Below, in pieces: positions 1 to 5,615 of a stretch of DNA of 10,481 nucleotides (positions within the stretch are counted from its first letter, which is position 1; every line of letters starts with the position of its first letter). The stretch lies in the NCBI GenBank assembly GCA_012517485.1, contig JAAYUT010000474.1, positions 1 through 10,481 on the forward strand, given 5' to 3'. The notes beneath the pieces were generated by a model. The model was not told the origin of the DNA and made no database searches. It was given only the letters and a program-made list of their open reading frames with translations. The position numbers and the translations under genes were made by a program. Source of the DNA: Candidatus Atribacter fermentans. GTDB lineage: Bacteria; Atribacterota; Atribacteria; Atribacterales; Atribacteraceae.

Positions 1-6
1 CCTGAA

Positions 7-78
7 GGGCCTGTAGCTCAATGGCGGAGCAGGCGGCTCATAACCGCTTGGTTGAAGGTTCGAATCCTTCCGGGCCCA
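7..78 (+). tRNA. tRNA with CAU anticodon, probably tRNA-Ile2 (lysidine type)
   Basis: A complete cloverleaf can be folded by eye. The acceptor stem pairs GGGCCTG (7-13) with CGGGCCC (71-77), followed by discriminator A78. The D stem is GCTC/GAGC, the anticodon stem is 32-36/44-48 with anticodon CAT at 39-41, and the T stem is GAAGG/CCTTC with loop TTCGAAT. No CCA is encoded. CAU could mean elongator Met or Ile2. The anticodon arm (GGCGG, loop CTCATAA, CCGCT followed by TGGT) is close to E. coli ileX. Acceptor pairs C4-G69 and C5-G68, known TilS determinants in E. coli, also favour Ile2, whose C34 would become lysidine and read AUA. The gene is the integration target of the island, since its 3' half is repeated three more times downstream. 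The gene call is firm; the Ile2 assignment is likely but not proven. Confidence 0.95.
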
Positions 79-120
79 CTTTTTAACCCTTAGGCGGCTC
101 CACTATGCCATATTTACCCC
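46..120 (+). repeat. tRNA 3'-end att repeat, copy 1 (intact target)
   Basis: This stretch runs from the anticodon stem of the CAU tRNA through its 3' end and about 42 bases beyond. It recurs at 512-586 with about nine mismatches over 75 positions. The block 68-90, covering the tRNA 3' end and the following TTTTTAACCCT, is identical to 534-556. A repeat of a tRNA 3' end next to a tyrosine integrase gene is the normal signature of an attachment site. Here the tRNA itself stays intact. Confidence 0.9.
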
Positions 121-223
121 AGTGTATTATCAGAAAGAAGACTATATGCAAATCTTAATTTGATATAATTCTTCTTGTTTTAATGTACAATATACATACA
201 ATCAATTAAGATCAAAGTGAATA

Positions 224-418
224 ATGAGGTGGGTTGTGAAATTCTTAAAGAAGTTACTGGTAAATCTTCTAGTGCTCTTCGTATTGTTTGTCCTTATGTA
301 TCTGTTTTCCCCTGACATCTTTGGAATGGTATATAAAACGATTGGCCAGCTATTTGGTCCATTGGTAATATTAATGATTATCGTTGCAGCTCTTCCTGGT
401 AGAAGATCAGGATCCTAA
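224..418 (+). CDS. small hydrophobic membrane protein, unknown function
   Basis: The predicted protein has 64 residues. A basic N-terminus (RWVVKFLKK) is followed by a long hydrophobic stretch at about residues 11-28, a short polar turn with SPDIF, and a second hydrophobic stretch at about 42-57. It ends in a basic tail (GRRSGS). This is a two-helix hairpin protein whose charge pattern suggests both termini face the cytoplasm. I do not recognise a family. The ribosome binding site is weak (AAAGTG about eight bases upstream of ATG). A hairpin at 450-479 follows the stop. It is the only coding candidate in the short segment between att copies 1 and 2, so it is either cargo or a remnant of an older element. 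The amino acid pattern is convincing for a real membrane protein, but the length leaves doubt. Confidence 0.5.
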   Translation: MRWVVKFLKKLLVNLLVLFVLFVLMYLFSPDIFGMVYKTIGQLFGPLVILMIIVAALPGRRSGS

Positions 419-449
419 TTCAATCAATTCTTTTTATTTTCTTCAAATG

Positions 450-479
450 ACCATGCAAACCGAAATTGGTTAGCATGGT
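450..479 (+). terminator. hairpin after the small membrane protein gene, possible terminator
   Basis: ACCATGC (450-456) pairs with GCATGGT (473-479). After an A-A mismatch, AACC (458-461) pairs with GGTT (468-471) around a GAAATT loop. The following sequence is only moderately T-rich (TGTTTATGC), so this is a weak terminator at best, though it lies 32 bases after the stop codon. Confidence 0.4.
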
Positions 480-511
480 TGTTTATGCTTACCAGAATTA
501 GGCTAAAATCC

Positions 512-586
512 ACTTAGTTGAAGTTTCGAATCGTTCCGGGCCCACTTTTTAACCCTCAGGTGGCTCCACTCTGGCATATTTACCCC
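512..586 (+). repeat. tRNA 3'-end att repeat, copy 2 (left end of the integrase element)
   Basis: The sequence matches tRNA positions 46-120 at a constant offset of 466, with about nine mismatches. Bases 534-556 are identical to 68-90. The integrase gene ends inside it: the stop codon is 580-582, so the last integrase codons abut or overlap the repeat. Substitutions in the T-stem region mean it no longer specifies a tRNA. It is interpreted as the left attachment site of the element at 512-5772. Confidence 0.88.
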
Positions 587-1638
587 GGTATTTTTGGGGT
601 TTTTTGCCTTAAAAGGGAAAGTATTTCATCTATTTTTTGATCCAAACCAGAGGGATTATCAGTTTGACCTGGATTGAATTCGGATAATAGTTTCTTTTTA
701 TCGGTATTGGATAACATTCCATAAATCCCATCAGTAATACTTATATTTGAATGCATTAAGTTTTGACTTAACGCTTTTAACTGAGCCAGCGTTGTAAAAT
801 GCTTGATCCCAAATACAGCATAACCATGCCGAAATTTATGTGGAGAATGAAATGGTAATCCAACACGACCCATCCAATCTTTTAGGTCCTTATAAGCTCT
901 ATTGCCACGGTTTTTTCCAATGGCCGAGATTGAACTGTCAAAAGTACCTGTGTCCGGAGATAAGGCAGCGAACCAATAAGCAGTATCTGGTAACTGATTT
1001 CTCACTAATTGATCCCATTCTTTGACAACAGCTATTAATTCTGGAATTCTTAGTAAATCGGTAACTGCACTCTTTCCAAATTTGGTATGTACTCCCCAAG
1101 AGGGATATTGATATATTTCTAATTTTTCAAGATTGACCGCTTTAATTGGAAGAGTAACAAATGCCCCAACTCTTATGCCAGAAAGAAACCAAAGCACAGC
1201 AGCAGCCCTAATTCTTTTATCTCGTAGGTTATTTACTGGACATCTAGCAATCTGTAATATTTCCTCAAATGAGACAAATTCATGCTCTTGGCCTTCGTCA
1301 TACATTCTTGGCAACTTGATTGTTTTTAGCCAAGCAAGCGTAAGTATTTGTCTGTATCCCGCCTTATGAATAGAAACCCATTCCATAAACCTTTTGTTTG
1401 AGCCAAGGAGTTTCCTAAGGTAATTTGACGAGAACTCTGATCCTTCACCTGATAATATAAATTCTGAAAATGAAGGGCGTATTCTCGGAGCTTGATCGAT
1501 TGATTTTTCACCCAACCAATAAAGTGTGTGTCGCAACCAAGATTCTTCTAGCTTTACCGTTCTATCGCAGACTTGATCAATTTCAGTCCGATACTTTAGG
1601 TACTCATTTACCAAGCGCCAGTTATTACGATTGATCAT
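580..1638 (-). CDS. tyrosine-family site-specific recombinase (integrase)
   Basis: This 352-aa protein would integrate and excise the element at the tRNA 3' end. All catalytic positions of the tyrosine recombinase family can be seen: Arg156 in GIRVGA, a Lys at 186 or 189 in the beta-hairpin (TKFGKS), His267 and Arg270 in HKFRH, His296 in LMHSN, and nucleophile Tyr306 in GIYGML. Residues about 30-105 form a helical core-binding domain. The tail after 325 is polar. The length is normal for phage or ICE integrases. The start (ATG) overlaps the end of the upstream HTH/zinc protein gene by 14 bases, which suggests translational coupling within a leftward rep-HTH-int operon. The last codons reach the att repeat at 512-586. 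No disruption is seen, so it is probably active. Confidence 0.93.
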   Translation of the reverse strand: MINRNNWRLVNEYLKYRTEIDQVCDRTVKLEESWLRHTLYWLGEKSIDQAPRIRPSFSEFILSGEGSEFSSNYLRKLLGSNKRFMEWVSIHKAGYRQILTLAWLKTIKLPRMYDEGQEHEFVSFEEILQIARCPVNNLRDKRIRAAAVLWFLSGIRVGAFVTLPIKAVNLEKLEIYQYPSWGVHTKFGKSAVTDLLRIPELIAVVKEWDQLVRNQLPDTAYWFAALSPDTGTFDSSISAIGKNRGNRAYKDLKDWMGRVGLPFHSPHKFRHGYAVFGIKHFTTLAQLKALSQNLMHSNISITDGIYGMLSNTDKKKLLSEFNPGQTDNPSGLDQKIDEILSLLRQKTPKIPG

Positions 1639-2068
1639 CTATTCTCTTACTTTTTGTGATGATCCTTGCCAATTTTCTGCCACAAAAAGGGCAATTGCTG
1701 ATGTAATACGATAATCTTCCCTTTTGATATTTTTCTGGCGAAATCATCTTGATTGTTTTCTTACATGATAGACAGAAAGCTTCATCTGGACCAAGATTTC
1801 GTTTTTGGTAGAGGTCTTTTACCCAATCTCTAAATTCTGCCCCATTGATCCATAACCTACCTGTTGAATCTTTTTCGTGTGGGCATCCTAAAGGGATATA
1901 AACACGATAGACCTGTCTTACTTCGAAACCAATCTCATTCGCCAATTCCCCAGGTGTATAAAGCATATCCAGTAACCGTACCAAACGATTACGTTGATTA
2001 CCATCCAGCCGACCTTTTAAGATAATTTCCGTGTCTATTAACATTTTTTTCTCTGGCATTTTCAACAT
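1625..2068 (-). CDS. HTH protein with C-terminal zinc ribbon, candidate recombination directionality factor
   Basis: The protein has 147 residues. Residues about 37-83 (from YTPGELANEIG through the GRLWINGAEFRDWV region) look like a MerR/excisionase-type winged helix-turn-helix, in which the target site is set by a short helix pair and a hairpin wing. The C-terminal part carries two CxxC pairs, Cys99/Cys102 and Cys126/Cys129, a zinc-ribbon pattern. It sits directly before the integrase with a 14-base overlap, the usual place for an excisionase. The excisionase role is inference; it could also be a transcriptional activator of int. ATGs at 2068, 2059 and 2044 are all possible starts and none has a strong ribosome binding site. 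The first sits immediately after a long stem-loop (2072-2133) that could hide its upstream region. Confidence 0.75.
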   Translation of the reverse strand: MLKMPEKKMLIDTEIILKGRLDGNQRNRLVRLLDMLYTPGELANEIGFEVRQVYRVYIPLGCPHEKDSTGRLWINGAEFRDWVKDLYQKRNLGPDEAFCLSCKKTIKMISPEKYQKGRLSYYISNCPFCGRKLARIITKSKRIDDQS

Positions 2069-2071
2069 TTA

Positions 2072-2133
2072 GATTTCTTTTGGCTGGGCACCCTCCCCCT
2101 CTTGGGTCAGGGTCCTTCCCAGCCCAAGAAATC
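2072..2133 (-). promoter_or_regulatory. long stem-loop between rep and the HTH/zinc gene
   Basis: The left arm 2072-2088 and right arm 2118-2133 are inverted repeats of 16-17 bases, sharing GATTTCTT and GGCTGGG around one small bulge. The arms touch the rep stop codon (2132-2134) and end three bases before the first ATG of the next gene. In the leftward mRNA the hairpin would cover the area where a ribosome binding site should be, and a purine-rich GGGGGAGGG would be in its loop. There is no U-tract after it, so a simple terminator is unlikely. It may regulate translation, stabilise or process the mRNA, or be a DNA-level replication signal. Confidence 0.6.
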
Positions 2134-3196
2134 ACAATCTTTTAATCCTCTTTGCTTTCATTTCGGCTACACGTTGAATTTTTTCTAAGGTTTCACCAAA
2201 TTCATCCAAACCTTCAAATAGTCCATTTATGTTTGGATTGTTAGGGTTCGTTTTAGCAATTCCCCCAGAGATCGCACCACTTAGAAATTTCATATAAGCA
2301 TCAGAAATTCCATGAAATTCTTTGCCAAATCTGGAAGTTGGCCAATCAACGCCATTTGACCATATGGCTACTAACTCCCTTATTTCACTCCAAAGGGGAG
2401 AGTCCTTCCACCGATTACGATTGGTATCAGATTGGCCAGGAGTACATAAACGCCCCCAATCTAGTAAGTAATTCATCAACTCTCGAACTGAGACATCATT
2501 GAATTTGTCAAAATCCTTCAAATTATCTGGAAATTTGCCAGCCTTAGGTTTTACCTGCCACTCAATTCTAGTAACAGATCCATCGAAGTTCTTCCACACA
2601 TCAAGCCAATATTTATCATCACCGTCAATAATTGATTGAGTTACTTTGTCGTAGATGCGAAAATAAACAGGAGAACTTCTCGATCCAAAATAAATAGTTT
2701 CTAACCGACCGGTTCGCTTATTGTAAATAACCTCGGATAGTTTAGATCTACCAACCCAACCCTCTTTCCAGAAATTAACATCCTGATCATGCATTGATAA
2801 ACCAAGACAATCAATGGCTAAATCTATTCTGTTAAGAGAAATCGGGAAGATTTCATCAATCCCAATTTCGTACAAAAAACCATAGACTCCAAGTTGAAGG
2901 TGATTAATATTTGCTAATAAAAATTTTGGACCAAGTTGAATCCAAATTCCCATCCCCTTACCTTCTCCACATTTTTCATCCACCTGGTCTGTAAGGTAAA
3001 CTCTTGCGTCGTGTTGCCAAACGCTGATTTTGTAGCCAGATGATCCGGTCTTTACGACGAAATCCCCAACTACACATCCTTTTTTTAGAATTCGTGTATC
3101 GACCTCTGACACATATCGATAATATTCATCAAAAATATCTCGCTTAGGGTATTTCATATGAAGATACAGAGTGTCAATTGTTAAAAAACCTTCCAT
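2132..3196 (-). CDS. Rep_trans-family rolling-circle replication initiator / relaxase-like protein
   Basis: The protein has 354 residues from the ATG at 3196. That start is preferred over the GTG at 3220 because AAGGAAGG lies just upstream of it. Conserved patterns fit the replication initiation factor family (pT181 RepC, ICEBs1 NicK): an acidic metal-binding-like motif RIDLAID at about residues 123-129, IYFGS at 168-172, FRIYDK at 179-184 and RIEWQ at 210-214. Tyr182 in RIYDK is a candidate for the DNA-nicking tyrosine, but I cannot prove which Tyr is used. The protein would nick one strand at an origin, supporting autonomous replication after excision or mobilization. It is the first gene of the leftward operon and is preceded by a long structured leader. 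The C-terminus is basic (KAKRIKRL). Confidence 0.82.
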   Translation of the reverse strand: MEGFLTIDTLYLHMKYPKRDIFDEYYRYVSEVDTRILKKGCVVGDFVVKTGSSGYKISVWQHDARVYLTDQVDEKCGEGKGMGIWIQLGPKFLLANINHLQLGVYGFLYEIGIDEIFPISLNRIDLAIDCLGLSMHDQDVNFWKEGWVGRSKLSEVIYNKRTGRLETIYFGSRSSPVYFRIYDKVTQSIIDGDDKYWLDVWKNFDGSVTRIEWQVKPKAGKFPDNLKDFDKFNDVSVRELMNYLLDWGRLCTPGQSDTNRNRWKDSPLWSEIRELVAIWSNGVDWPTSRFGKEFHGISDAYMKFLSGAISGGIAKTNPNNPNINGLFEGLDEFGETLEKIQRVAEMKAKRIKRL

Positions 3197-3218
3197 AAAA
3201 CCTTCCTTTGTATTTTGC

Positions 3219-3242
3219 ACCCCCGTATTACAGTACGGGGGT
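3219..3242 (-). promoter_or_regulatory. perfect GC-rich hairpin just upstream of rep
   Basis: ACCCCCGTA (3219-3227) pairs perfectly with TACGGGGGT (3234-3242) around a six-base TTACAG loop. It ends about 11 bases before the rep ribosome binding site. Because it has no T-tract in the leftward direction it is not a classic terminator. In Rep_trans plasmids such hairpins occur at nick sites and in leader attenuators; either role is possible here. Confidence 0.6.
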
Positions 3243-3350
3243 TTCCCGGTTTCCCGGGTCTCGATTTATTTCCTCTTAGTGCCCCAGACGCCTCGACCGT
3301 CAAGGGACTCGTCACCTCGCCCTTGACCGTCTCGTTATGCGTCTGGTGCA
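3243..3350. other. GC-rich block of nested inverted repeats, candidate origin or leader RNA
   Basis: This block is GC-rich inside an AT-rich element and contains no plausible ORF. An outer 12-base inverted repeat with one mismatch (3280-3291 with 3339-3350, core CCAGACGC/GCGTCTGG) encloses a perfect inner 8-base repeat (GTCAAGGG 3299-3306 with CCCTTGAC 3320-3327). To its left is the tandem TTCCCGGT TTCCCGGG (3243-3258). It lies inside the predicted 5' leader of rep. A rolling-circle double-strand origin, an oriT, or an attenuation or antisense control region are the main candidates. Confidence 0.55.
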
Positions 3351-3396
3351 GGTGGCAAGTATGAAACCTTCGGTTTCATTATTGAAATATAGTAGA

Positions 3397-3425
3397 CTTA
3401 TAATTCAAGTAATGCTTGAATACAA
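3397..3425 (-). promoter_or_regulatory. leftward promoter for the rep-HTH-int operon
   Basis: On the minus strand, TTGTAT (3425-3420) and TATAAG (3402-3397) are separated by exactly 17 bases. The spacer is almost entirely the palindrome at 3403-3421, so a bound repressor would block RNA polymerase directly. The predicted start near 3390 leaves a rep leader of about 190 bases containing the hairpins at 3219-3350. Confidence 0.6.
3403..3421. promoter_or_regulatory. operator 1: palindrome in the leftward promoter spacer
   Basis: ATTCAAG (3403-3409) and CTTGAAT (3415-3421) form a perfect inverted repeat around TAATG. Its core AAGTAATGCTTGA is nearly identical to the second site at 3474-3486. It is probably the binding site of the XRE repressor encoded at 3500-3973. 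Possible half-sites with CAAGTA occur at 3423-3428 and 3450-3455. Confidence 0.65.
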
Positions 3426-3445
3426 GTATAAGCAAAAGCATATGT

Positions 3446-3474
3446 TTGTCAAGTACCAGTTATGTTATTATGTA
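3446..3474 (+). promoter_or_regulatory. rightward promoter of the XRE repressor gene
   Basis: TTGTCA (3446-3451) and TATGTA (3469-3474) are separated by 17 bases, placing the transcription start near 3481 and giving a leader of about 20 bases. The -10 element runs into operator 2, which would allow autorepression. Confidence 0.45.
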
Positions 3475-3486
3475 AGTAATACTTGA
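3474..3486. promoter_or_regulatory. operator 2: palindrome at the XRE gene start site
   Basis: AAGTA (3474-3478), a central A and TACTT (3480-3484) form a perfect 11-base palindrome, followed by GA. It shares AAGTAAT-CTTGA with operator 1. The site overlaps the predicted -10 and start of the XRE promoter. Confidence 0.6.
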
Positions 3487-3499
3487 TTTGAGGTATCTG

Positions 3500-3973
3500 A
3501 TGATTGACAACAATTTGGAAATTGCTCAAAGGATCAGAGCAGCTAGATTACAACGTGATTTCACACAGCAAGATTTGGCAGATAAATTTAACAAGACATC
3601 GGCGGCGGTTTCGGATATTGAAAGAGGAAAAACTCAGATTTCCGCAGCAGATTTGATCTTATTTTCTGAATTCCTCGGAAAACCTATTGAATACTTTTTT
3701 GGCGAAGATTTCGGCGATTCTGATATTGAAGATGTAATTGCTCTCATGCGTAGATTGCCCCCCAAAACAAGAAAACAACAGTTACCATTAATGACCATGT
3801 TTCTTAGGATGGCTCAAATTAATTATGAAATGCAGAACACATCAGACAGTGAGAAGCAAGCAGAAGCTGTAAAAGAGTTTTATGAGATATTCTTGCCTTA
3901 TTATGAAACAATGGAATCGATGATTAGTCAGTTGAGAGAAGCAAAGAAGAATATTGAATCGTTGCTAAAATAA
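3500..3973 (+). CDS. XRE-family helix-turn-helix repressor of the element
   Basis: The protein has 157 residues. Residues 6-68 form a classic HTH_3/XRE domain: helix 2 TQQDLADKF, recognition helix TSAAVSDIERG, then the typical DLILFSEFLGKPIEYFF end. The C-terminal part, about 75-157, is helical and charged, with a heptad-like tail (MESMISQLREAKKNIESLL) that suggests a dimerization coiled coil. No peptidase or RecA-cleavage motif is visible, so induction would need another signal. The ATG at 3500 is chosen because GAGGT lies six bases upstream; the TTG at 3488 lacks such support. The gene is divergent from rep-HTH-int and preceded by two related palindromes in the two opposing promoters, the layout of a phage- or ICE-type maintenance switch. 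Confidence 0.88.
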   Translation: MIDNNLEIAQRIRAARLQRDFTQQDLADKFNKTSAAVSDIERGKTQISAADLILFSEFLGKPIEYFFGEDFGDSDIEDVIALMRRLPPKTRKQQLPLMTMFLRMAQINYEMQNTSDSEKQAEAVKEFYEIFLPYYETMESMISQLREAKKNIESLLK

Positions 3974-4047
3974 GTCAGAATTCTGGAGAGCTTTAATTCA
4001 TTCTAGGTTTCGATAAGAGTTCTTATATAAATCATAAATTTATCTCT

Positions 4048-4075
4048 TTGAACTCTATATTAATTCATATATAAT
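4048..4075 (+). promoter_or_regulatory. promoter of the Ntn-hydrolase cassette
   Basis: TTGAAC (4048-4053) and a consensus TATAAT (4070-4075) are separated by 16 bases. The start would be near 4082, with a leader of about 27 bases. No AAGTA-type operator is seen here, so the cassette is probably expressed independently of the XRE switch. Confidence 0.65.
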
Positions 4076-4108
4076 AATGTAAATTGAGATTGTCAATGAG
4101 AGATTAAT

Positions 4109-5422
4109 ATGACAGCAGAAATAATTATAATGAATAAATTGGCTATCGCAATCGCTGCAGATAGTGCGGTTACTTATAGAGAAACTAAAGGAAATTTGCA
4201 TAGACAAAAAATTTATCAAACTGCAAATAAGCTCTTCATGTTGTCTAAGTATCAACCAGTTGGCATTATGGTTTATGGGGCATCCGAAATCAATGGCATA
4301 CCTTGGGAAGTGGTTATTAAGGTTTTTCGGAATCAGTTGGGAAATGTTTCTTATGGCAGTTTGAACGAATATTTTCTAAGTTTTTCAGAATTTCTCAGAG
4401 GATATTTTTCAGAAGAGGATCAGGTTCAAGCAATTAAAAATCGGCTCTATCCTTTTTATCATTTCTTCATTAAGGAACCCATCGATAAAACTGTCACCGA
4501 GGCTAGTAATGATCCTCAAACAAACCCTTGCGATATTCAAGATGCTGTAAAGCGATTAATAGACAAGAAATATGACGATTTTAATAAACTTGACTTCATT
4601 GATGGAACAACCGTAGATTATCTTGAAACCTTTGAAAAAAAACACAGCACTTTAGTAGAAAGTATTGTTAATACCACTTTAGCTAACATTTCACTAGATG
4701 GCGAAAGTCTACAGAAAATTAAAGAAATGGCTGGTTTGTTTTTTACGAAAAATTTTTTCCCAAATAACACATCAGGGATTGTTATTGCGGGATATGGAGA
4801 ATCAGAGCACTTTCCGTCTTTCTTGAATATCGCCATAGATTGTGTAGTTGACTGTGCACTTAAGTGTAGAATAAAAAATACTTATAAAGTCACGAACGAG
4901 CAGGAGTCGATAATTCAACCATTCGCTATTGAGGATATGGTAGTCACTTTTATTGAGGGTATCAATCCTGAATATGAAAAATTCTTAATTGACTTTGTTT
5001 TGCAATTTTCAGAAGGGCTTCCATCGACACTATTAAATAAGATTACTGGAATTAGTGACACAGATAAACAAGAACTCCAAAAAAATCTGATAGAGGAAAG
5101 CAAAATAATTCGGGACGACTTCCTTCGTGAATTAGGAAAATACAAACAGGAAGCCCATATAGATCCAATACTTTCTGCTGTTAATATATTACCTAAAGAT
5201 GAACTTGCTGATATGGCTGAAATGTTAGTAACTCTTACATCTGTTAAAAGAAGAGTATCAATGGAGGATGAAATTGTTGGAGGTCCGATTGATGTTGCGG
5301 TAATTTCGAAAAGTGATGGCTTTGTTTGGATAAAGAGGAAGCATTATTTTGACCCTAACCTAAATCACCATTTTTTTGAAAACTATTATAATGGGTGTAG
5401 GAAAGAGGAGACCGATGACTAG
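4109..5422 (+). CDS. proteasome-like Ntn-hydrolase with large helical insertion
   Basis: The protein has 437 residues and no recognised named family. Its N-terminus reads MTAE; removal of Met would expose Thr as residue 1. Counting from it, Asp falls at 17 (AIAADSAVT) and Lys at 33 (RQKIYQTANK), exactly the Thr1/Asp17/Lys33 triad of proteasome beta subunits. Other fold-like elements are VGIMVYGASE (51-60), SGIVIAGYG (222-230), and near the end DEIVGGPIDVAVI (387-399) followed by DGFVWIKRK. In the last block Asp387 and the Gly pair could match the D166-x-x-S-G-G motif of the beta subunit, with Val in place of Ser. Between these lie long helical stretches (about 80-215 and 285-375), making it about twice the size of a beta subunit or HslV. 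The likely role is an N-terminal-threonine peptidase or amidase in the cytoplasm. The ATG has GAGAG seven bases upstream and its own promoter. It overlaps the next gene by eight bases. No unfoldase ATPase is nearby. Confidence 0.8.
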   Translation: MTAEIIIMNKLAIAIAADSAVTYRETKGNLHRQKIYQTANKLFMLSKYQPVGIMVYGASEINGIPWEVVIKVFRNQLGNVSYGSLNEYFLSFSEFLRGYFSEEDQVQAIKNRLYPFYHFFIKEPIDKTVTEASNDPQTNPCDIQDAVKRLIDKKYDDFNKLDFIDGTTVDYLETFEKKHSTLVESIVNTTLANISLDGESLQKIKEMAGLFFTKNFFPNNTSGIVIAGYGESEHFPSFLNIAIDCVVDCALKCRIKNTYKVTNEQESIIQPFAIEDMVVTFIEGINPEYEKFLIDFVLQFSEGLPSTLLNKITGISDTDKQELQKNLIEESKIIRDDFLRELGKYKQEAHIDPILSAVNILPKDELADMAEMLVTLTSVKRRVSMEDEIVGGPIDVAVISKSDGFVWIKRKHYFDPNLNHHFFENYYNGCRKEETDD

Positions 5423-5615
5423 ACCGCATTTACAAAAAAATGTGACACAGAATAATTACACATATCAATTGGTTACAATTCCATCAAGTTCGATTAAAAA
5501 CCCTAGGTCAATTGGGATTGATCGATTAACAACCATTAGTGGCCACGATTTTGCAAGAGAAAGCCTAAATAAAATCTCTGAAGCAATGAAGGTCATAGAA
5601 ATTAAACAAAAATAA
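5415..5615 (+). CDS. 66-aa protein coupled to the Ntn-hydrolase gene, unknown function
   Basis: The start is the ATG at 5415, which has a strong ribosome binding site (AAAGAGGAG, four bases before the ATG) inside the end of the Ntn-hydrolase gene. The eight-base overlap means tight translational coupling and probably a joint function. The protein starts MTRPHLQKN, has a polar beta-like first half rich in Thr, Ser and Asn (NNYTYQLVTIPSSS), a middle with GIDRLTTISG, and an amphipathic helix at the end (ESLNKISEAMKVIEIKQK). It has no membrane segment, no cysteines and no metal motif. I do not recognise it. It could be an inhibitor, adaptor or substrate of the Ntn-hydrolase. Confidence 0.7.
   Translation: MTRPHLQKNVTQNNYTYQLVTIPSSSIKNPRSIGIDRLTTISGHDFARESLNKISEAMKVIEIKQK

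Noticed and set aside
583..605. CCCC...GGGG followed by six T as a rightward terminator
   Set aside because: The stem is only four pairs, it lies inside the integrase coding end on the other strand, and no rightward gene ends nearby.
3197..3220. GTG start for the Rep protein at 3220
   Set aside because: It overlaps the hairpin at 3219-3242 and has no ribosome binding site, while AAGGAAGG lies just before the ATG at 3196.
3403..3486. CRISPR-like or iteron array from repeated CAAGTA motifs
   Set aside because: The motifs are short, unevenly spaced and partly palindromic, which fits operators rather than an array of repeats and spacers or regular iterons.
5376..5414. Upstream start for the 66-aa protein within the Ntn-hydrolase gene
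   Set aside because: The ATG at 5415 has a strong ribosome binding site and a normal short overlap; the upstream extension would lie wholly inside the other gene.
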